Assembly: GCF_014207355.1 (NCBI RefSeq)
Contig: NZ_JACHEF010000003.1
Span: 471,763-535,762 of the forward strand
Direction: 5' to 3'
Source of the DNA: Mesorhizobium sangaii
GTDB taxonomy: Bacteria > Pseudomonadota > Alphaproteobacteria > Rhizobiales > Rhizobiaceae
Length of the DNA: 64,000 bases
Shown here: one piece after another, positions 14,097 through 22,892 of the stretch
Numbering within the stretch: position 1 is the stretch's first letter
How the letters are laid out: each line of letters starts with the position of its first letter
Notes under the pieces: model-generated
What the model saw: the letters and a program-made list of their open reading frames with translations, nothing else
Database searches by the model: none
What the model was told of the DNA's origin: nothing
Program-made: the position numbers and the translations under genes

Positions 14097-15862
14097 GCCG
14101 GCTCCCTTGAAGGGCCGAAGGAGCCCGGCATGTTCTGCGGGATGAAATCCTCCTTGGCGCCCGGTACGCTGTAGTCGTAGGCCCAGCGATAGACGATCGG
14201 CAGGTCCTTGCCGAAATTTCCGTGGGTCGGCGGTGTATGCGGCGTCTGCCATTCGAGGGTCGTGGCCCGCCACGGATTGCCGCCGGCCTCGCGGCCATGG
14301 CGGATGCTCCAGATCAGGTTGAACAGGAACACCATTTGGGCAAAGCCGACGATGAAGGCCATGATGCTGATGAACGAGTTCAGGTGGTGCGCCGACTCCG
14401 TCATGATGGTCATGTCGGTCAGTTCAGCGTAGCGCCGCGGCACGCCCATCAGGCCGAGGTAGTGCATGGGGAAGAAAATCAGGTAGGCGCCGAGGAACGT
14501 GACCCAGAAATGGAACCGGCCCAACATCTCGTCGAGCATCCGGCCGGTGACCTTCGGGTACCAATGGTAGATCGCGCCAAAAACCACGAGGATCGGGGCG
14601 ACACCCATGACCATATGGAAATGGGCGACGACGAACATCGTGTCGGACAGCGGAACATCGACGACGACATTGCCGAGAAACAACCCGGTCAGCCCGCCAT
14701 TTACAAACGTGACGATGAACGCCAGGGCAAAGAGCATGGGTATGGTGAGATGGATGTCGCCCCGCCATAGGGTCAGTACCCAGTTGTAGACCTTGATGGC
14801 GGTCGGAACGGCGATGATCAGCGTCGTGGTGGCGAAGAAGAAGCCAAAATAGGGGTCCATGCCGCTGACATACATGTGGTGCGCCCAGACCACGAAGCTC
14901 AGCGCGCCAATGCCGACGATGGCCCAGACCATCATCCGGTAGCCGAAGATATTCTTCCGTGCGTGGGTGCTGATCAGGTCGGATACGATGCCGAACGCCG
15001 GCAGCGCCACGATGTAGACCTCGGGATGGCCGAAGAACCAGAACAGGTGCTGGAACAGGATCGGGCTGCCGCCATTGTGCTGCAGTTGCTCACCCATCTC
15101 GGAGATCGCCGGCATGAAGAAGCTGGTCCCGAGGGCGCGGTCGAGCAGCATCATCACACAAGCGACGAACAGCGCCGGGAAGGCGAGCAGCGCCATGACG
15201 GTCGCGGTGAAGATGCCCCAGACGGTCAGCGGCAGGCGCATCATTGTCATGCCGCGCGTGCGGCCCTGCAGCACCGTCACCACATAGTTCAGGCCGCCCA
15301 TCGTGAAGCCGATGATGAACAGGATCAGCGAGGACAGCATCAGGATGATGCCCCAGTCCTGGCCGCCTGGTGTGCCGCTCATGATGGCTTGCGGCGGGTA
15401 GAGCGTCCAGCCGGCCCCCGTCGGTCCGCCGGGCGCAAAGAAGCTCGACACCAGAACCAGCACGGCGAGCAGGTAGATCCAGTAGCTCAGCATGTTGACA
15501 TAGGGAAAGACCATGTCACGCGCGCCGACCATCAATGGGATCAGATAGTTGCCAAAGCCGCCGAGAAAGAGGGCGGTGAGCAGGTAGATCACCATGATCA
15601 TGCCGTGCATGGTAATGAACTGGTAGTAGGCTTCCGGTGTGATGAAGTCGAACGTACCGGGGAAGCCGAGCTGCAGCCGCATCAGCCAGGACAGCACCAG
15701 GGCGACCAGGCCTATTCCCGTCGCCGTCGCCGAATACTGGATGGCGATGACCTTGGCGTCCTGCGAGAAGACGTATTTCGTCCACCAACTGTGCGGATGG
15801 TACAGTTCGACTTCCGCGACTTCGGCCGGCGGGATGCCATCTGCAGGCGTGATGTCGACCAT
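14093..15862 (-). CDS. ctaD: Cytochrome c oxidase subunit I
   Basis: The 589-residue catalytic subunit is an inner-membrane proton pump and O2 reductase. Haem and copper ligands are visible: TMHGMIMVIYLL (low-spin haem His), WFFGHPEVYIVALPAFG (CuB His cross-linked to Tyr), VWAHHMYVSGMD (CuB HH pair) and VAHFHMVMGVAP (two haem His). A short soluble N-terminus precedes about twelve helices. SD GGAGGTGTT is well placed for the ATG at 15862. It is the second gene of a minus-strand operon after coxB (21 bp gap), followed by two subunit III-like genes and subunit IV. Confidence 0.97.
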   Translation of the reverse strand: MVDITPADGIPPAEVAEVELYHPHSWWTKYVFSQDAKVIAIQYSATATGIGLVALVLSWLMRLQLGFPGTFDFITPEAYYQFITMHGMIMVIYLLTALFLGGFGNYLIPLMVGARDMVFPYVNMLSYWIYLLAVLVLVSSFFAPGGPTGAGWTLYPPQAIMSGTPGGQDWGIILMLSSLILFIIGFTMGGLNYVVTVLQGRTRGMTMMRLPLTVWGIFTATVMALLAFPALFVACVMMLLDRALGTSFFMPAISEMGEQLQHNGGSPILFQHLFWFFGHPEVYIVALPAFGIVSDLISTHARKNIFGYRMMVWAIVGIGALSFVVWAHHMYVSGMDPYFGFFFATTTLIIAVPTAIKVYNWVLTLWRGDIHLTIPMLFALAFIVTFVNGGLTGLFLGNVVVDVPLSDTMFVVAHFHMVMGVAPILVVFGAIYHWYPKVTGRMLDEMLGRFHFWVTFLGAYLIFFPMHYLGLMGVPRRYAELTDMTIMTESAHHLNSFISIMAFIVGFAQMVFLFNLIWSIRHGREAGGNPWRATTLEWQTPHTPPTHGNFGKDLPIVYRWAYDYSVPGAKEDFIPQNMPGSFGPSREPA

Positions 15863-15883
15863 AGGAACACCTCCGTGTCCTTT

Positions 15884-16768
15884 TCAGCGAGACCCGACCG
15901 TTTCGAGCTTTGCTGCAATTTTCAAACCTGACGCCGTCGTCTTGCCCGGCGCCTGGTCTGCCGAGCCCGTTTGCTGGGGTGCCGACAACTGGGCGAAAGT
16001 CTGCTGCTGGCCAAGCCAGGCCAGGTAGTCTTGCTGGGTGTCGACCATGACCACACCATGCATCAAAGGATGGCCTTGGCCGCAAAGTTCGGCGCACAAG
16101 ACCTGAAAGGTTCCGGTCTTGGTCGGGGTGAACCAGAAATAGGTGACCGAACCCGGGATCATGTCCATCTTGGCGCGGAATTCCGGCACATAGAAATCGT
16201 GCAGCACATCGATCGAGCGGAGCAGCATCTTGACCGGCTTGCCGACCGGCAGATGCAGATCAGCCGCTTCGACGACGACATCGTCCTGACCATTGGGATC
16301 GCTCGCGATCACGCCCAGCGGATTGTCGGCGGTGACGTCGCGGGTGTCGGATGTGCCGAGCTTGCCATCCTTGCCGGGCAGGCGGAAACTCCACTGCCAC
16401 TGCTGGCCCACGACTTCGACGTCGGTTGCGTCGCTCGGGACGTTGACAAACCGGCTCCAGACGAACAGGCCGGGAACCAGCAACGCCGTGACCCCAACCG
16501 CGGTGACGATCGTCAGCCACGATTCGAGCCGTTTGTTCTCCGGTTCGTAGGCAGCCCGGTTTCCGTCCCGATGACGGAAGCGGAAGACGCAATAGGCCAT
16601 GAATAGAACCACGGCGGCGAAGACGACGCCGGTGATCCAGAAGGTAATGATGATGGTGTTGTCGATATAGCTCCAGTTGGAGGCAATCGGCGTCCACCAC
16701 CATGGGCTCAGGAGGTGAAACAACACCGAGCCCACGACGACCAAAACGAGTACAAGCGCTACGGCCAT
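15884..16768 (-). CDS. coxB: Cytochrome c oxidase subunit II (CuA)
   Basis: The 294-residue protein has two N-terminal transmembrane helices (MAVALVLVLVVVGSVLFH; IIITFWITGVVFAAVVLFMAY) and a periplasmic cupredoxin domain. CuA ligands are complete: His in DVLHDFYVPEF, then CAELCGQGHPLMHG with both Cys, the Glu, His and Met. The linker KDGKLGTSDTRDVTADNPLG is an insertion relative to mitochondrial-type subunit II. The ATG at 16768 is preferred, 7 nt after GGAGG; an ATG at 16786 would place the SD inside the gene. No cytochrome c domain is fused, so it is not a caa3-type chain. Confidence 0.95.
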   Translation of the reverse strand: MAVALVLVLVVVGSVLFHLLSPWWWTPIASNWSYIDNTIIITFWITGVVFAAVVLFMAYCVFRFRHRDGNRAAYEPENKRLESWLTIVTAVGVTALLVPGLFVWSRFVNVPSDATDVEVVGQQWQWSFRLPGKDGKLGTSDTRDVTADNPLGVIASDPNGQDDVVVEAADLHLPVGKPVKMLLRSIDVLHDFYVPEFRAKMDMIPGSVTYFWFTPTKTGTFQVLCAELCGQGHPLMHGVVMVDTQQDYLAWLGQQQTFAQLSAPQQTGSADQAPGKTTASGLKIAAKLETVGSR

Positions 16769-17080
16769 GTCCCGTCCTCCCGGCATTCGAGGGCGCGCGA
16801 AGCTGTCCCGGCGAATGCCAAGGTCATCATGCTTGATTTGCGATCGAAATTCCAGAGCCGACTATCTGGATGGGAAAAATGCCGCCTTCTGTCGCCGCGA
16901 CCCTTCGAAAAGGCCGTTTCCGGATCAGCAGCAGGCCGTTACGCTGGAGGAGCCTTTCCGCCTGGTGGTTATCGGCCGTTGCGACACCGATTCGCCTTGA
17001 TCCGTAGCGCAGGCGTGAATGACGCTTAAATCAGTTGCAGCTCCGGGAGGCCCAAAGTTCTGCGAAACCGTGCGGATCGA

Positions 17081-17983
17081 TTAGGCGCCGACAGCAATCT
17101 CCTGGATGAAATCCAGAAGCGCCCGGACCTTCGCCGGCGGGAGGTGGCGCGAGGGATGATAGGCATAGAGCGGATAGAGTTCCTCCGACCATTCCGGCAG
17201 GATCTGAACAAGCTCGCCTCGCGACAGCAGAGGCGCTAGGCCGATCGCGAGGCTCTGGAAAATGCCTTGACCGGCCAGGCAAGCGGAGATCGCGACCGAA
17301 GGGTCATCCATCACGAGGCGACTGGAGACCTTGACCTCCTTGACCTCCCGGCCGCGCCGGAACTCCCAGGGAAAGGGCAGGCCGGTCTGGGGATCGCGGA
17401 AGAGAAGCGCTTCGTGACGGACGAGATCATCGGGTGACCGCGGCTCGCCGTGCTTTTCGAGATAGGCCGGAGCGGCGACCGTCAGTATGCGGGTCTCAAG
17501 CAGCTTGCGCACGATGAGGGACGACTCGTCGGGAGGCCCGAAGCGCACTGCCACGTCGACGCCGGTCATCATCTCCTGGCGATAGTTGCTGGTGAGGAAA
17601 TCGACCGACAGCAGGGGATAGCGGACCAGAAACTCCTGCAGCTTCGACGCCAGCACCATTCGCGCGAACCACGGGTCCACCGAGACGCGCAGTCGGCCGC
17701 GCACGACCGCCGCCGCGCCCGCGGCCTCGGCGGCCGCCTCGTCCAGGCCAGCCAGAAGCGGCAGCACCTGCGCGTGGAAGCGGTGGCCTTCCTCGGTGAG
17801 GCTGACCTCGCGTGGATTGCGATCGAAAAGCCGCACACCGACCCGCGCTTCCAGACGCGCGACGGCCCGGCTCACCGCTGACGGCGTCAGGCCGAGCATC
17901 TCGGCGGCGCGGGCGAAATTCCCTGCCTCCGTGACCGCTGCCAGGACACCGACACCGGTCAGAAGCCGCGTATCGAAAACCAT
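17081..17983 (-). CDS. LysR-type transcriptional regulator
   Basis: The 300-residue regulator has an N-terminal winged HTH: LAAVTEAGNFARAAEMLGLTPSAVSRAVARLEARVGVRLFDR spans about residues 14-55. A LysR substrate domain follows (GRLRVSVDPWFARMVL..., YLEKHGEPRSPDDLVRHEAL). It is divergent from the serine hydrolase/NmrA pair with a 192-bp gap, the usual layout for a LysR activator of its neighbour. SD GGGGAG is 5 nt before the ATG. The effector is unknown. Confidence 0.92.
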   Translation of the reverse strand: MVFDTRLLTGVGVLAAVTEAGNFARAAEMLGLTPSAVSRAVARLEARVGVRLFDRNPREVSLTEEGHRFHAQVLPLLAGLDEAAAEAAGAAAVVRGRLRVSVDPWFARMVLASKLQEFLVRYPLLSVDFLTSNYRQEMMTGVDVAVRFGPPDESSLIVRKLLETRILTVAAPAYLEKHGEPRSPDDLVRHEALLFRDPQTGLPFPWEFRRGREVKEVKVSSRLVMDDPSVAISACLAGQGIFQSLAIGLAPLLSRGELVQILPEWSEELYPLYAYHPSRHLPPAKVRALLDFIQEIAVGA

Positions 17984-18175
17984 TCGATCTCCCCTTCACC
18001 CTGCAGGTCTCCGCCGGAGCCTAACGCAACGAGCAGTGAATCTGAGTCACTGTAGCACTGATCCTTATGCGCGTGAATCACGTCATGGCACGACTTACAA
18101 GGGTGGCGTCCCTGGCAGCGCCAGGGCGAGCGGCCGAGCAAATCGGATTTCCTTCGAACCGGAAAGGAGTTGGCC

Positions 18176-19462
18176 ATGGACCACCTCACACGCAGGACGA
18201 TGCTTCAGCGCGGCGGAATGCTGGGAGCCATTCTGGCTCTCGATACGGTCAGCCCCGCTTTGGCCAGAACAACGGCTGCCGGTTCGTCAGTGCGGTTCAA
18301 GGCAATCGACGCCGCCTTGCGGGAAGGCGTCTCGAAGAATGACGTGGCCGGTGTCATCGCCGTTGCGGCGACGCCGAAAGGCATCGTCTACGAGGGTGCC
18401 TTCGGCAAGGCGAACGTCGCAACGGGCGCGCCGATGACGCTCGACACGGTGTTCTGGCTGCTGTCGATGACCAAGGCCTTCACGGCGATGGCCTGCATGC
18501 AGCTGATCGAGCAGGGCCGCCTGCATCTGGACGACGACGCGGCGAAATACCTGCCTGAACTGGCCTCACCGCAGGTCCTCGACGGCTTTGCAAAGGACGG
18601 AACGCCGCGACTGCGACCGGCCCGGCGCGCGATCAAGGTGCGCCATCTGCTGACGCATACCTCCGGCTACACCTACTCGATCTGGAGCGAGGCTCTGACC
18701 CGCTACGAGAAGGCGACGGGCATGCCCGACATCGCGACCTGCAAAAATGCTGCCTTCACGGCTCCGCTCGAATTCGAGCCTGGCGAGCGGTGGGAATACG
18801 GTATCAGCATGGACTGGGTCGGCAAGCTGGTCGAGGCGGTGTCGGATCAGTCACTCGAGATCTACTTCCGCGAGAATATCTTCGCGCCGCTCGGCATGAA
18901 GGATTCCGGCTTTCTGATCGGGACCGGGCAGAAGCGGCGCCTCGCCACCTTCCACAATCGCGGCGCCGATGGCGGGCTGGAGCCGGCGCCCTTCGAGATG
19001 CCGCAGCGGCCGGAGTTCTTCATGGGCGGTGGCGGTGCTTTCTCGACGCCGCGGGACTACATGGCATTCCTCCAGGCGCTGCTGAACGGAGGCACGCTGC
19101 ATGGCGTCCGAATCCTGCGTCCGGCGACGGTCGCCATGATGATGCAGAACCAGATCGGCGAGCTGAACGTCCAGGCGATGCGCTCGGCGCAGCCGTCCTA
19201 TTCCCGCAGCTTCGACCAGTTCCCGGAACAGCCGCATAAATGGGGCCTGTCTTTCGACATCAACACGCAGCCGGGACCGAACGGGCGCTCCGCCGGCAGC
19301 ATCGCCTGGGCAGGCCTGCTCAACTGCTACTTCTGGCTCGACCCGGTGAAGCACATCACCGGCGCGCTGTTCACCCAGGTGCTGCCCTTTTTCGACGAGC
19401 GGATCGTCGCGCTCTACGGCGAATTCGAGCGCGGTCTCTATCACGGGCTCGATCTCGCCTGA
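18176..19462 (+). CDS. Exported serine hydrolase, beta-lactamase class C family
   Basis: The 428-residue protein has a probable Tat signal peptide (LTRRTMLQRGG, cleavage near ALA at residue 30). The class C/EstB nucleophile motif S97-M-T-K100 lies in WLLSMTKAFTAMA, and a Tyr-containing motif in WEYGISMDWVGKLVEAV. The length fits beta-lactamase-related esterases and D-aminopeptidases. AGGAG 6 nt upstream fixes the ATG at 18176. It is followed 38 bp later by the NmrA-like gene and probably controlled by the divergent LysR. The substrate is unknown; esterase is as likely as peptidase. Confidence 0.88.
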   Translation: MDHLTRRTMLQRGGMLGAILALDTVSPALARTTAAGSSVRFKAIDAALREGVSKNDVAGVIAVAATPKGIVYEGAFGKANVATGAPMTLDTVFWLLSMTKAFTAMACMQLIEQGRLHLDDDAAKYLPELASPQVLDGFAKDGTPRLRPARRAIKVRHLLTHTSGYTYSIWSEALTRYEKATGMPDIATCKNAAFTAPLEFEPGERWEYGISMDWVGKLVEAVSDQSLEIYFRENIFAPLGMKDSGFLIGTGQKRRLATFHNRGADGGLEPAPFEMPQRPEFFMGGGGAFSTPRDYMAFLQALLNGGTLHGVRILRPATVAMMMQNQIGELNVQAMRSAQPSYSRSFDQFPEQPHKWGLSFDINTQPGPNGRSAGSIAWAGLLNCYFWLDPVKHITGALFTQVLPFFDERIVALYGEFERGLYHGLDLA

Positions 19463-19500
19463 TCCACTACCCCAGACAAACGAGAGATTGGAAAACGAAG

Positions 19501-20361
19501 ATGTATGCCATCACCGGAATCACTGGAAAAGTCGGCGGCGCGCTCGGCCGCGCCTTGCTGGAACAGGGCCAGCCTGTCCGCGCCGTGCTCAGGGACGCCA
19601 ACAAAGGCGAAGAATGGGCGGCGCGCGGCTGCGAGGTCGCGCTTGCCGGACTTGAGGACGCCGCGGCTCTGACGGCTGCGTTCGCCGGCACCGAGGGGGT
19701 CTTCATCCTGCCGCCATCGGAGTTCGACCCTGAGCCCGGCTATCCCGAGGCGCGCAAGGTCATCGCCGCCATCGTCGAAGCGCTGAAGGCCGCGAAGCCG
19801 GGCAGAGTGCTTTGCCTGTCGACGATCGGAGCAGATGCTGCGCAGGACAATCTCTTGTCGCAACGCACGATGATGGAAGAGGCGCTCTCGGCACTGCCGC
19901 TTTCGGTGACCTTCCTGAGACCGGGCTGGTTCCTCGAAAACGCAATGTGGGATGTCGCCTCCGCGCGCGACACAGGTGTCATCTCGAGCTTCCTCATGCC
20001 TGCCGACAAGCCGTTCGCAATGGTCGCGACGAGCGATGTGGGGCGGGTCGCTGCGGAACTGATCCAGGAGCATTGGACGGGCAGGCGCGTGGTCGAACTC
20101 GAAGGCCCGCGCCGTGTCTCGCCCAACGACCTGGCAATCGCCTTCACCAAGGCGTTGGGGCGGCCGGTGCGGGTCGAAACGGTTCCCCGGAATACTTGGG
20201 AGGGCCTGTTCCGCTCCCATGGCATGAAAAATCCGGGGCCGCGCATGCGCATGTTGGACGGCTTCAACGAGGGTTGGATCGACTTCGCCGATGAAGGCGC
20301 AAATGCTGTCAAGGGACGCATTGGCCCCGAGGAAATTATCGCGACGCTTTGTTCAACGTGA
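19501..20361 (+). CDS. NmrA-like NAD(P)-binding oxidoreductase
   Basis: The 286-residue Rossmann protein has the N-terminal motif ITGITGKVGGALGRALL (GxTGxxG). FLRPGWFLENAMW in the middle and the substrate-side C-terminus are typical of NmrA/QOR2-type short-chain reductases or regulators. No catalytic YxxxK is evident, as is common in the NmrA subgroup. It lies 38 bp after the serine hydrolase in the same direction. An open frame extends upstream into the hydrolase, but the family start MYAITG sets the ATG at 19501. Confidence 0.88.
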   Translation: MYAITGITGKVGGALGRALLEQGQPVRAVLRDANKGEEWAARGCEVALAGLEDAAALTAAFAGTEGVFILPPSEFDPEPGYPEARKVIAAIVEALKAAKPGRVLCLSTIGADAAQDNLLSQRTMMEEALSALPLSVTFLRPGWFLENAMWDVASARDTGVISSFLMPADKPFAMVATSDVGRVAAELIQEHWTGRRVVELEGPRRVSPNDLAIAFTKALGRPVRVETVPRNTWEGLFRSHGMKNPGPRMRMLDGFNEGWIDFADEGANAVKGRIGPEEIIATLCST

Positions 20362-20383
20362 AAGTCGAGACCAGGAAACAGCA

Positions 20384-20410
20384 ACGCCGCCAGGCCGGGC
20401 CCGGCGGCGT
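20384..20410. terminator. GC-rich hairpin between convergent genes
   Basis: ACGCCGCC (20384-20391) and GGCGGCGT (20403-20410) enclose a smaller self-complementary GGCCGGGCCCG core, between the NmrA-like gene (plus) and the exported protein (minus). The T-run is weak on either strand. Confidence 0.55.
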
Positions 20411-20441
20411 CTTCCTAGACTGCTGTTTTGGGTCGCGATAC

Positions 20442-21197
20442 CTACGGTGTCCCCGCCTTCTGGAGCGCGTCGGCCGTTTGGTCGATCTTGTCGGCGAGGA
20501 CGCCCTCGGCCCAATCTGTGACATCGGCGTCGACCGGCTTGTTGGCCATGTCCGTCAGCGCCGCGTCGAGCGATGCCTGATCGGTGCCGACCGTTGCCGC
20601 GTCAGCAGCCGCCTGGGCCTGGGCGGCCGTCGCGTTGTCGGCGGCGACAACAGCCTGCTGAGCAGCGATCTGATCGTTCAGGTCCTGGATTTGTTCAGGC
20701 GTGGCGGACGGGTCCGCCTGCAGCGTGGTCATCTGCGCATTCAGGGCATTCAGCTTATCCTGGGCGTCGGCCGCCGCGGCGGCCGCCTCGTCAGCCGCGA
20801 TCTGGGCGTTCTTGGCTATCGCGGACTGCGTCACGAAGGCCTGAATGCCGGCGAACTTCTTGCTCTTGGAGTTCATGTAGGCGTTGATGTTGCGCTGTAG
20901 CGAGTTCAGCCGGCCAAGCTTGGCATGGATGTTCTTGTCCTTGTGCACGGACTTCGTATTGACCGTGGTGTCGGTCGTTGTGTCCGTTACCGCCTTGGCC
21001 GCCCGCCCCGGGGCCGACGCAGACTTGCCATGCGAAGCCCCGCTCTTGCCATTGCCACCGGCATGGCCGTGCCCGTTGCCACCGCCGTTGCCTCCACCAT
21101 TGCCGCCGCCGTTGCCGTGCCCGTTTCCGGCGAGCGCCGGAGACACCACAAGCGCCAATGCGGCGAGCGCCGCGAACAGAGTTTTTCGGTTTGTCAT
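20442..21197 (-). CDS. Exported Gly/Asn/His-rich protein with Ala-rich coiled coil
   Basis: The 251-residue protein has a signal peptide (NRKTLFAALAALALVVSPALA). A low-complexity stretch of repeated GNGGGNGGGNG/GHGH units follows (residues 24-52), then a Ser/Ala/Lys linker with SVHKDKNIHAKLGRLNSLQR and a long Ala/Gln/Asp-rich helical region (about 115-250) likely to form a coiled coil. Strong SD AGGAGGAG precedes the ATG at 21197. No family is recognised with certainty. The Gly/His repeat could bind metal or be structural. The repeat DNA is prone to length change. Confidence 0.7.
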   Translation of the reverse strand: MTNRKTLFAALAALALVVSPALAGNGHGNGGGNGGGNGGGNGHGHAGGNGKSGASHGKSASAPGRAAKAVTDTTTDTTVNTKSVHKDKNIHAKLGRLNSLQRNINAYMNSKSKKFAGIQAFVTQSAIAKNAQIAADEAAAAAADAQDKLNALNAQMTTLQADPSATPEQIQDLNDQIAAQQAVVAADNATAAQAQAAADAATVGTDQASLDAALTDMANKPVDADVTDWAEGVLADKIDQTADALQKAGTP

Positions 21198-21577
21198 GAT
21201 ATCTCCTCCTTGAGGAACCTCCGCCCAACCGCTAGAGCAGCGTCATATGAGGATTCACTAATCGTGCGCAATAAACTTTAGACAAATACGGTTTCAATGC
21301 GCGAACCTGACAACCAACGTACTCCATAACCATTTGATATTACAATATAAATCAACGCGATTAGACCGTCTCGGCACTGAAGTCCCATACCGGCCAGACC
21401 ATGGTCCTAGCCTGCCCACCAGCGGCACGGTAACGGTCGTCGAGTGGTTGTCGGAAAGGCGTTGAAACAAGGGAAGTCGGTGGGTGCGATCCAGGTGCGG
21501 CGGCGCCCGACGCGTCACGCGCGAGTGCCTGGCTTTCTCGCGGCGTACGCGACTTCGCCAGCGTACAGGTCATCGAA
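21198..21577. other. AT-rich intergenic region containing a tadE remnant
   Basis: Bases about 21245-21365 are markedly AT-richer than the surroundings and gene-free; they probably hold the promoter of the minus-strand exported protein. From 21412 to 21480 a decayed tadE end is recognisable (listed separately). No intact gene is seen. Confidence 0.5.
21412..21480 (-). pseudogene. 3'-end remnant of a TadE-like pseudopilin gene
   Basis: On the minus strand this stretch aligns with the last roughly 70 coding bases of the TadE-like gene at 33318-33722. ACCGTTACCGTGCCGCTGGT is identical in both. The encoded pieces DFPCFNAFP and STTVTVPLVG match NFPYFSDFP and ATTVTVPLVG, in two frames separated by a one-base indel. 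No upstream part of the gene is present. It is probably a recombination scar beside the radC fragment. Confidence 0.6.
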
Positions 21578-21745
21578 TTAGATCAGTAGCAGGCCCTTCA
21601 TGCTGGAATAACCTTTGCGCCCGATGATCATGTGGTCGTGCACCGCGATGCCCAGCCGCTTGGCGGCGTCGACGATTTCCTTGGTCATCTCGATGTCGGC
21701 GCGCGACGGTGTGGGGTCGCCTGACGGGGTGGTTGCGCATCAAAA
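21578..21745 (-). pseudogene. Truncated second copy of the radC 3' end
   Basis: Minus-strand sequence encodes PSGDPTPSRADIEMTKEIVD through to MKGLLLI and a stop, matching the C-terminal 50 residues of RadC (25422-26222) with one substitution (HDHMIIG versus HDHIIIG). By hand alignment there are about 15 differences in about 145 bp, nearly all silent. Homology frays after a one-base insertion near 21726 and ends by about 21750. It lacks the rest of the gene. It lies in direct orientation with the intact radC 3.85 kb away. Confidence 0.9.
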
Positions 21746-22021
21746 TATGACCAAAAAAATCGTCAAATATATCAAATACTTGTGCGCTTGTTGCGGAGGG
21801 CTGGGGCACTAGCTGGGGTATGTATCAAGTGACTACTCGTGATTTTCCCGCTTGGGCATTGGTCACATTTTCTCGCTACTCTGACGTCCCGACCAACCGC
21901 AGATACCGAACACTCACCTTTCTCTCTACCGTCGCTTGCAGCGGCTGAACGGGCTTCTCTGCTATTCTGGTGGAGGCGCACTTTCCAGCAGCAGTTCGGG
22001 CTTGAATCTCGTGGCGACAAG

Positions 22022-22031
22022 ATGTATACAT
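22022..22031. promoter_or_regulatory. Palindromic GntR-type operator
   Basis: ATGTATACAT is a perfect 10-bp palindrome ending 7 bp before the GntR start codon. It fits the GTATAC-centred sites bound by FCD-subfamily GntR regulators. Autoregulation of the module is inferred. There is no clear SD, so the mRNA may have a very short leader. Confidence 0.6.
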
Positions 22032-22038
22032 TCTGTCT

Positions 22039-22761
22039 ATGAGCGATCGGGATCCATCACAACGCCCTGCCATAGGGCGACGCGCAGATGCTGCGCAGGA
22101 CATCGTCTACCGCTGGCTGAAGCAGCATGTGCTTACCCTGCCCAGCCGCGAGGGAACGTTCCTTACCGAGGCGGAGGTTTGCCGCGAGACGGGAACGTCA
22201 CGGACGCCGGTGCGCGAAGCGCTGTTGCGGCTCGAAGCCGACGGCCTCCTCCAGATCGTGCCGAAGAAGGGCGCCTATGTACCGCCGATCACCGAGGCCG
22301 AGATCGAAGCGGTGATGCAGGCGCGTGGCCTGGTGGAAGAGTGGTGCGCAGGGCGGGCAGCCGGCTTCGGCGACATGCTTGCGGCGGAACTCGACAGGCT
22401 CATCGCCCGACAGGTGGAGGTGCGACACGATCCCGTTGCGTTCATCGAGTGTGACCGGGAGTTTCATCGCACAATCGTGCGCGCTGCTGGCAATCCGGTG
22501 CTCGCTGACTTCTATGAGAGCCTGCGGGATCGCCAGTTGCGGATGGGCGTGCACACTATCATGATCTTCGGCGAGCGCGGCGACAGCGTGCTCGCCGAGC
22601 ATGCCGCGATCGTCGAGGGCATACGCTGCGGGCGGCCCGAACAAGCGTCGGCAGCCGTCGCCGAGCATCTGGCGCGGACGCTCGTCGCCTTGCGGCTGCC
22701 GATGATGGCAGGGTTTGGCTCGGTTGCAACAGCCCGCAGCCCGGCGGCGGCGGCGCAGTGA
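22039..22761 (+). CDS. GntR family transcriptional regulator (FCD subfamily)
   Basis: The 240-residue protein has a winged HTH at about 18-80 (EAEVCRETGTSRTPVREALL, then RLEADGLLQIVPKKGAYVPP) and an all-helical C-terminal FCD domain. FCD metal-site residues are plausible in ECDREFHRTIVRAAGNP and EHAAIVEGIRCGRPEQA. It opens the GntR, flavin reductase, flavin-dependent monooxygenase and cupin module, presumably responding to the aromatic substrate. A palindromic site lies directly upstream. Confidence 0.9.
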   Translation: MSDRDPSQRPAIGRRADAAQDIVYRWLKQHVLTLPSREGTFLTEAEVCRETGTSRTPVREALLRLEADGLLQIVPKKGAYVPPITEAEIEAVMQARGLVEEWCAGRAAGFGDMLAAELDRLIARQVEVRHDPVAFIECDREFHRTIVRAAGNPVLADFYESLRDRQLRMGVHTIMIFGERGDSVLAEHAAIVEGIRCGRPEQASAAVAEHLARTLVALRLPMMAGFGSVATARSPAAAAQ

Positions 22762-22892
22762 GGGAAGGCCGCGGCGTTCCGCATCGGCGATGCGGTCGAG
22801 CGGCCGAAACACAGTGGCGGCAGGCAGTGCGGCAACGGATTTGGGTGAATTGATTTGGTGACTTAACAGATCGGTGCCGAAAGGGCCGGGGC

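Noticed and set aside
14093..14273. N-terminal extension of the second subunit III gene (in-frame starts up to 14273)
   Set aside because: It would overlap the 3' end of ctaD by about 180 bp; the ATG at 14096 gives a normal membrane-protein start and ATGA coupling.
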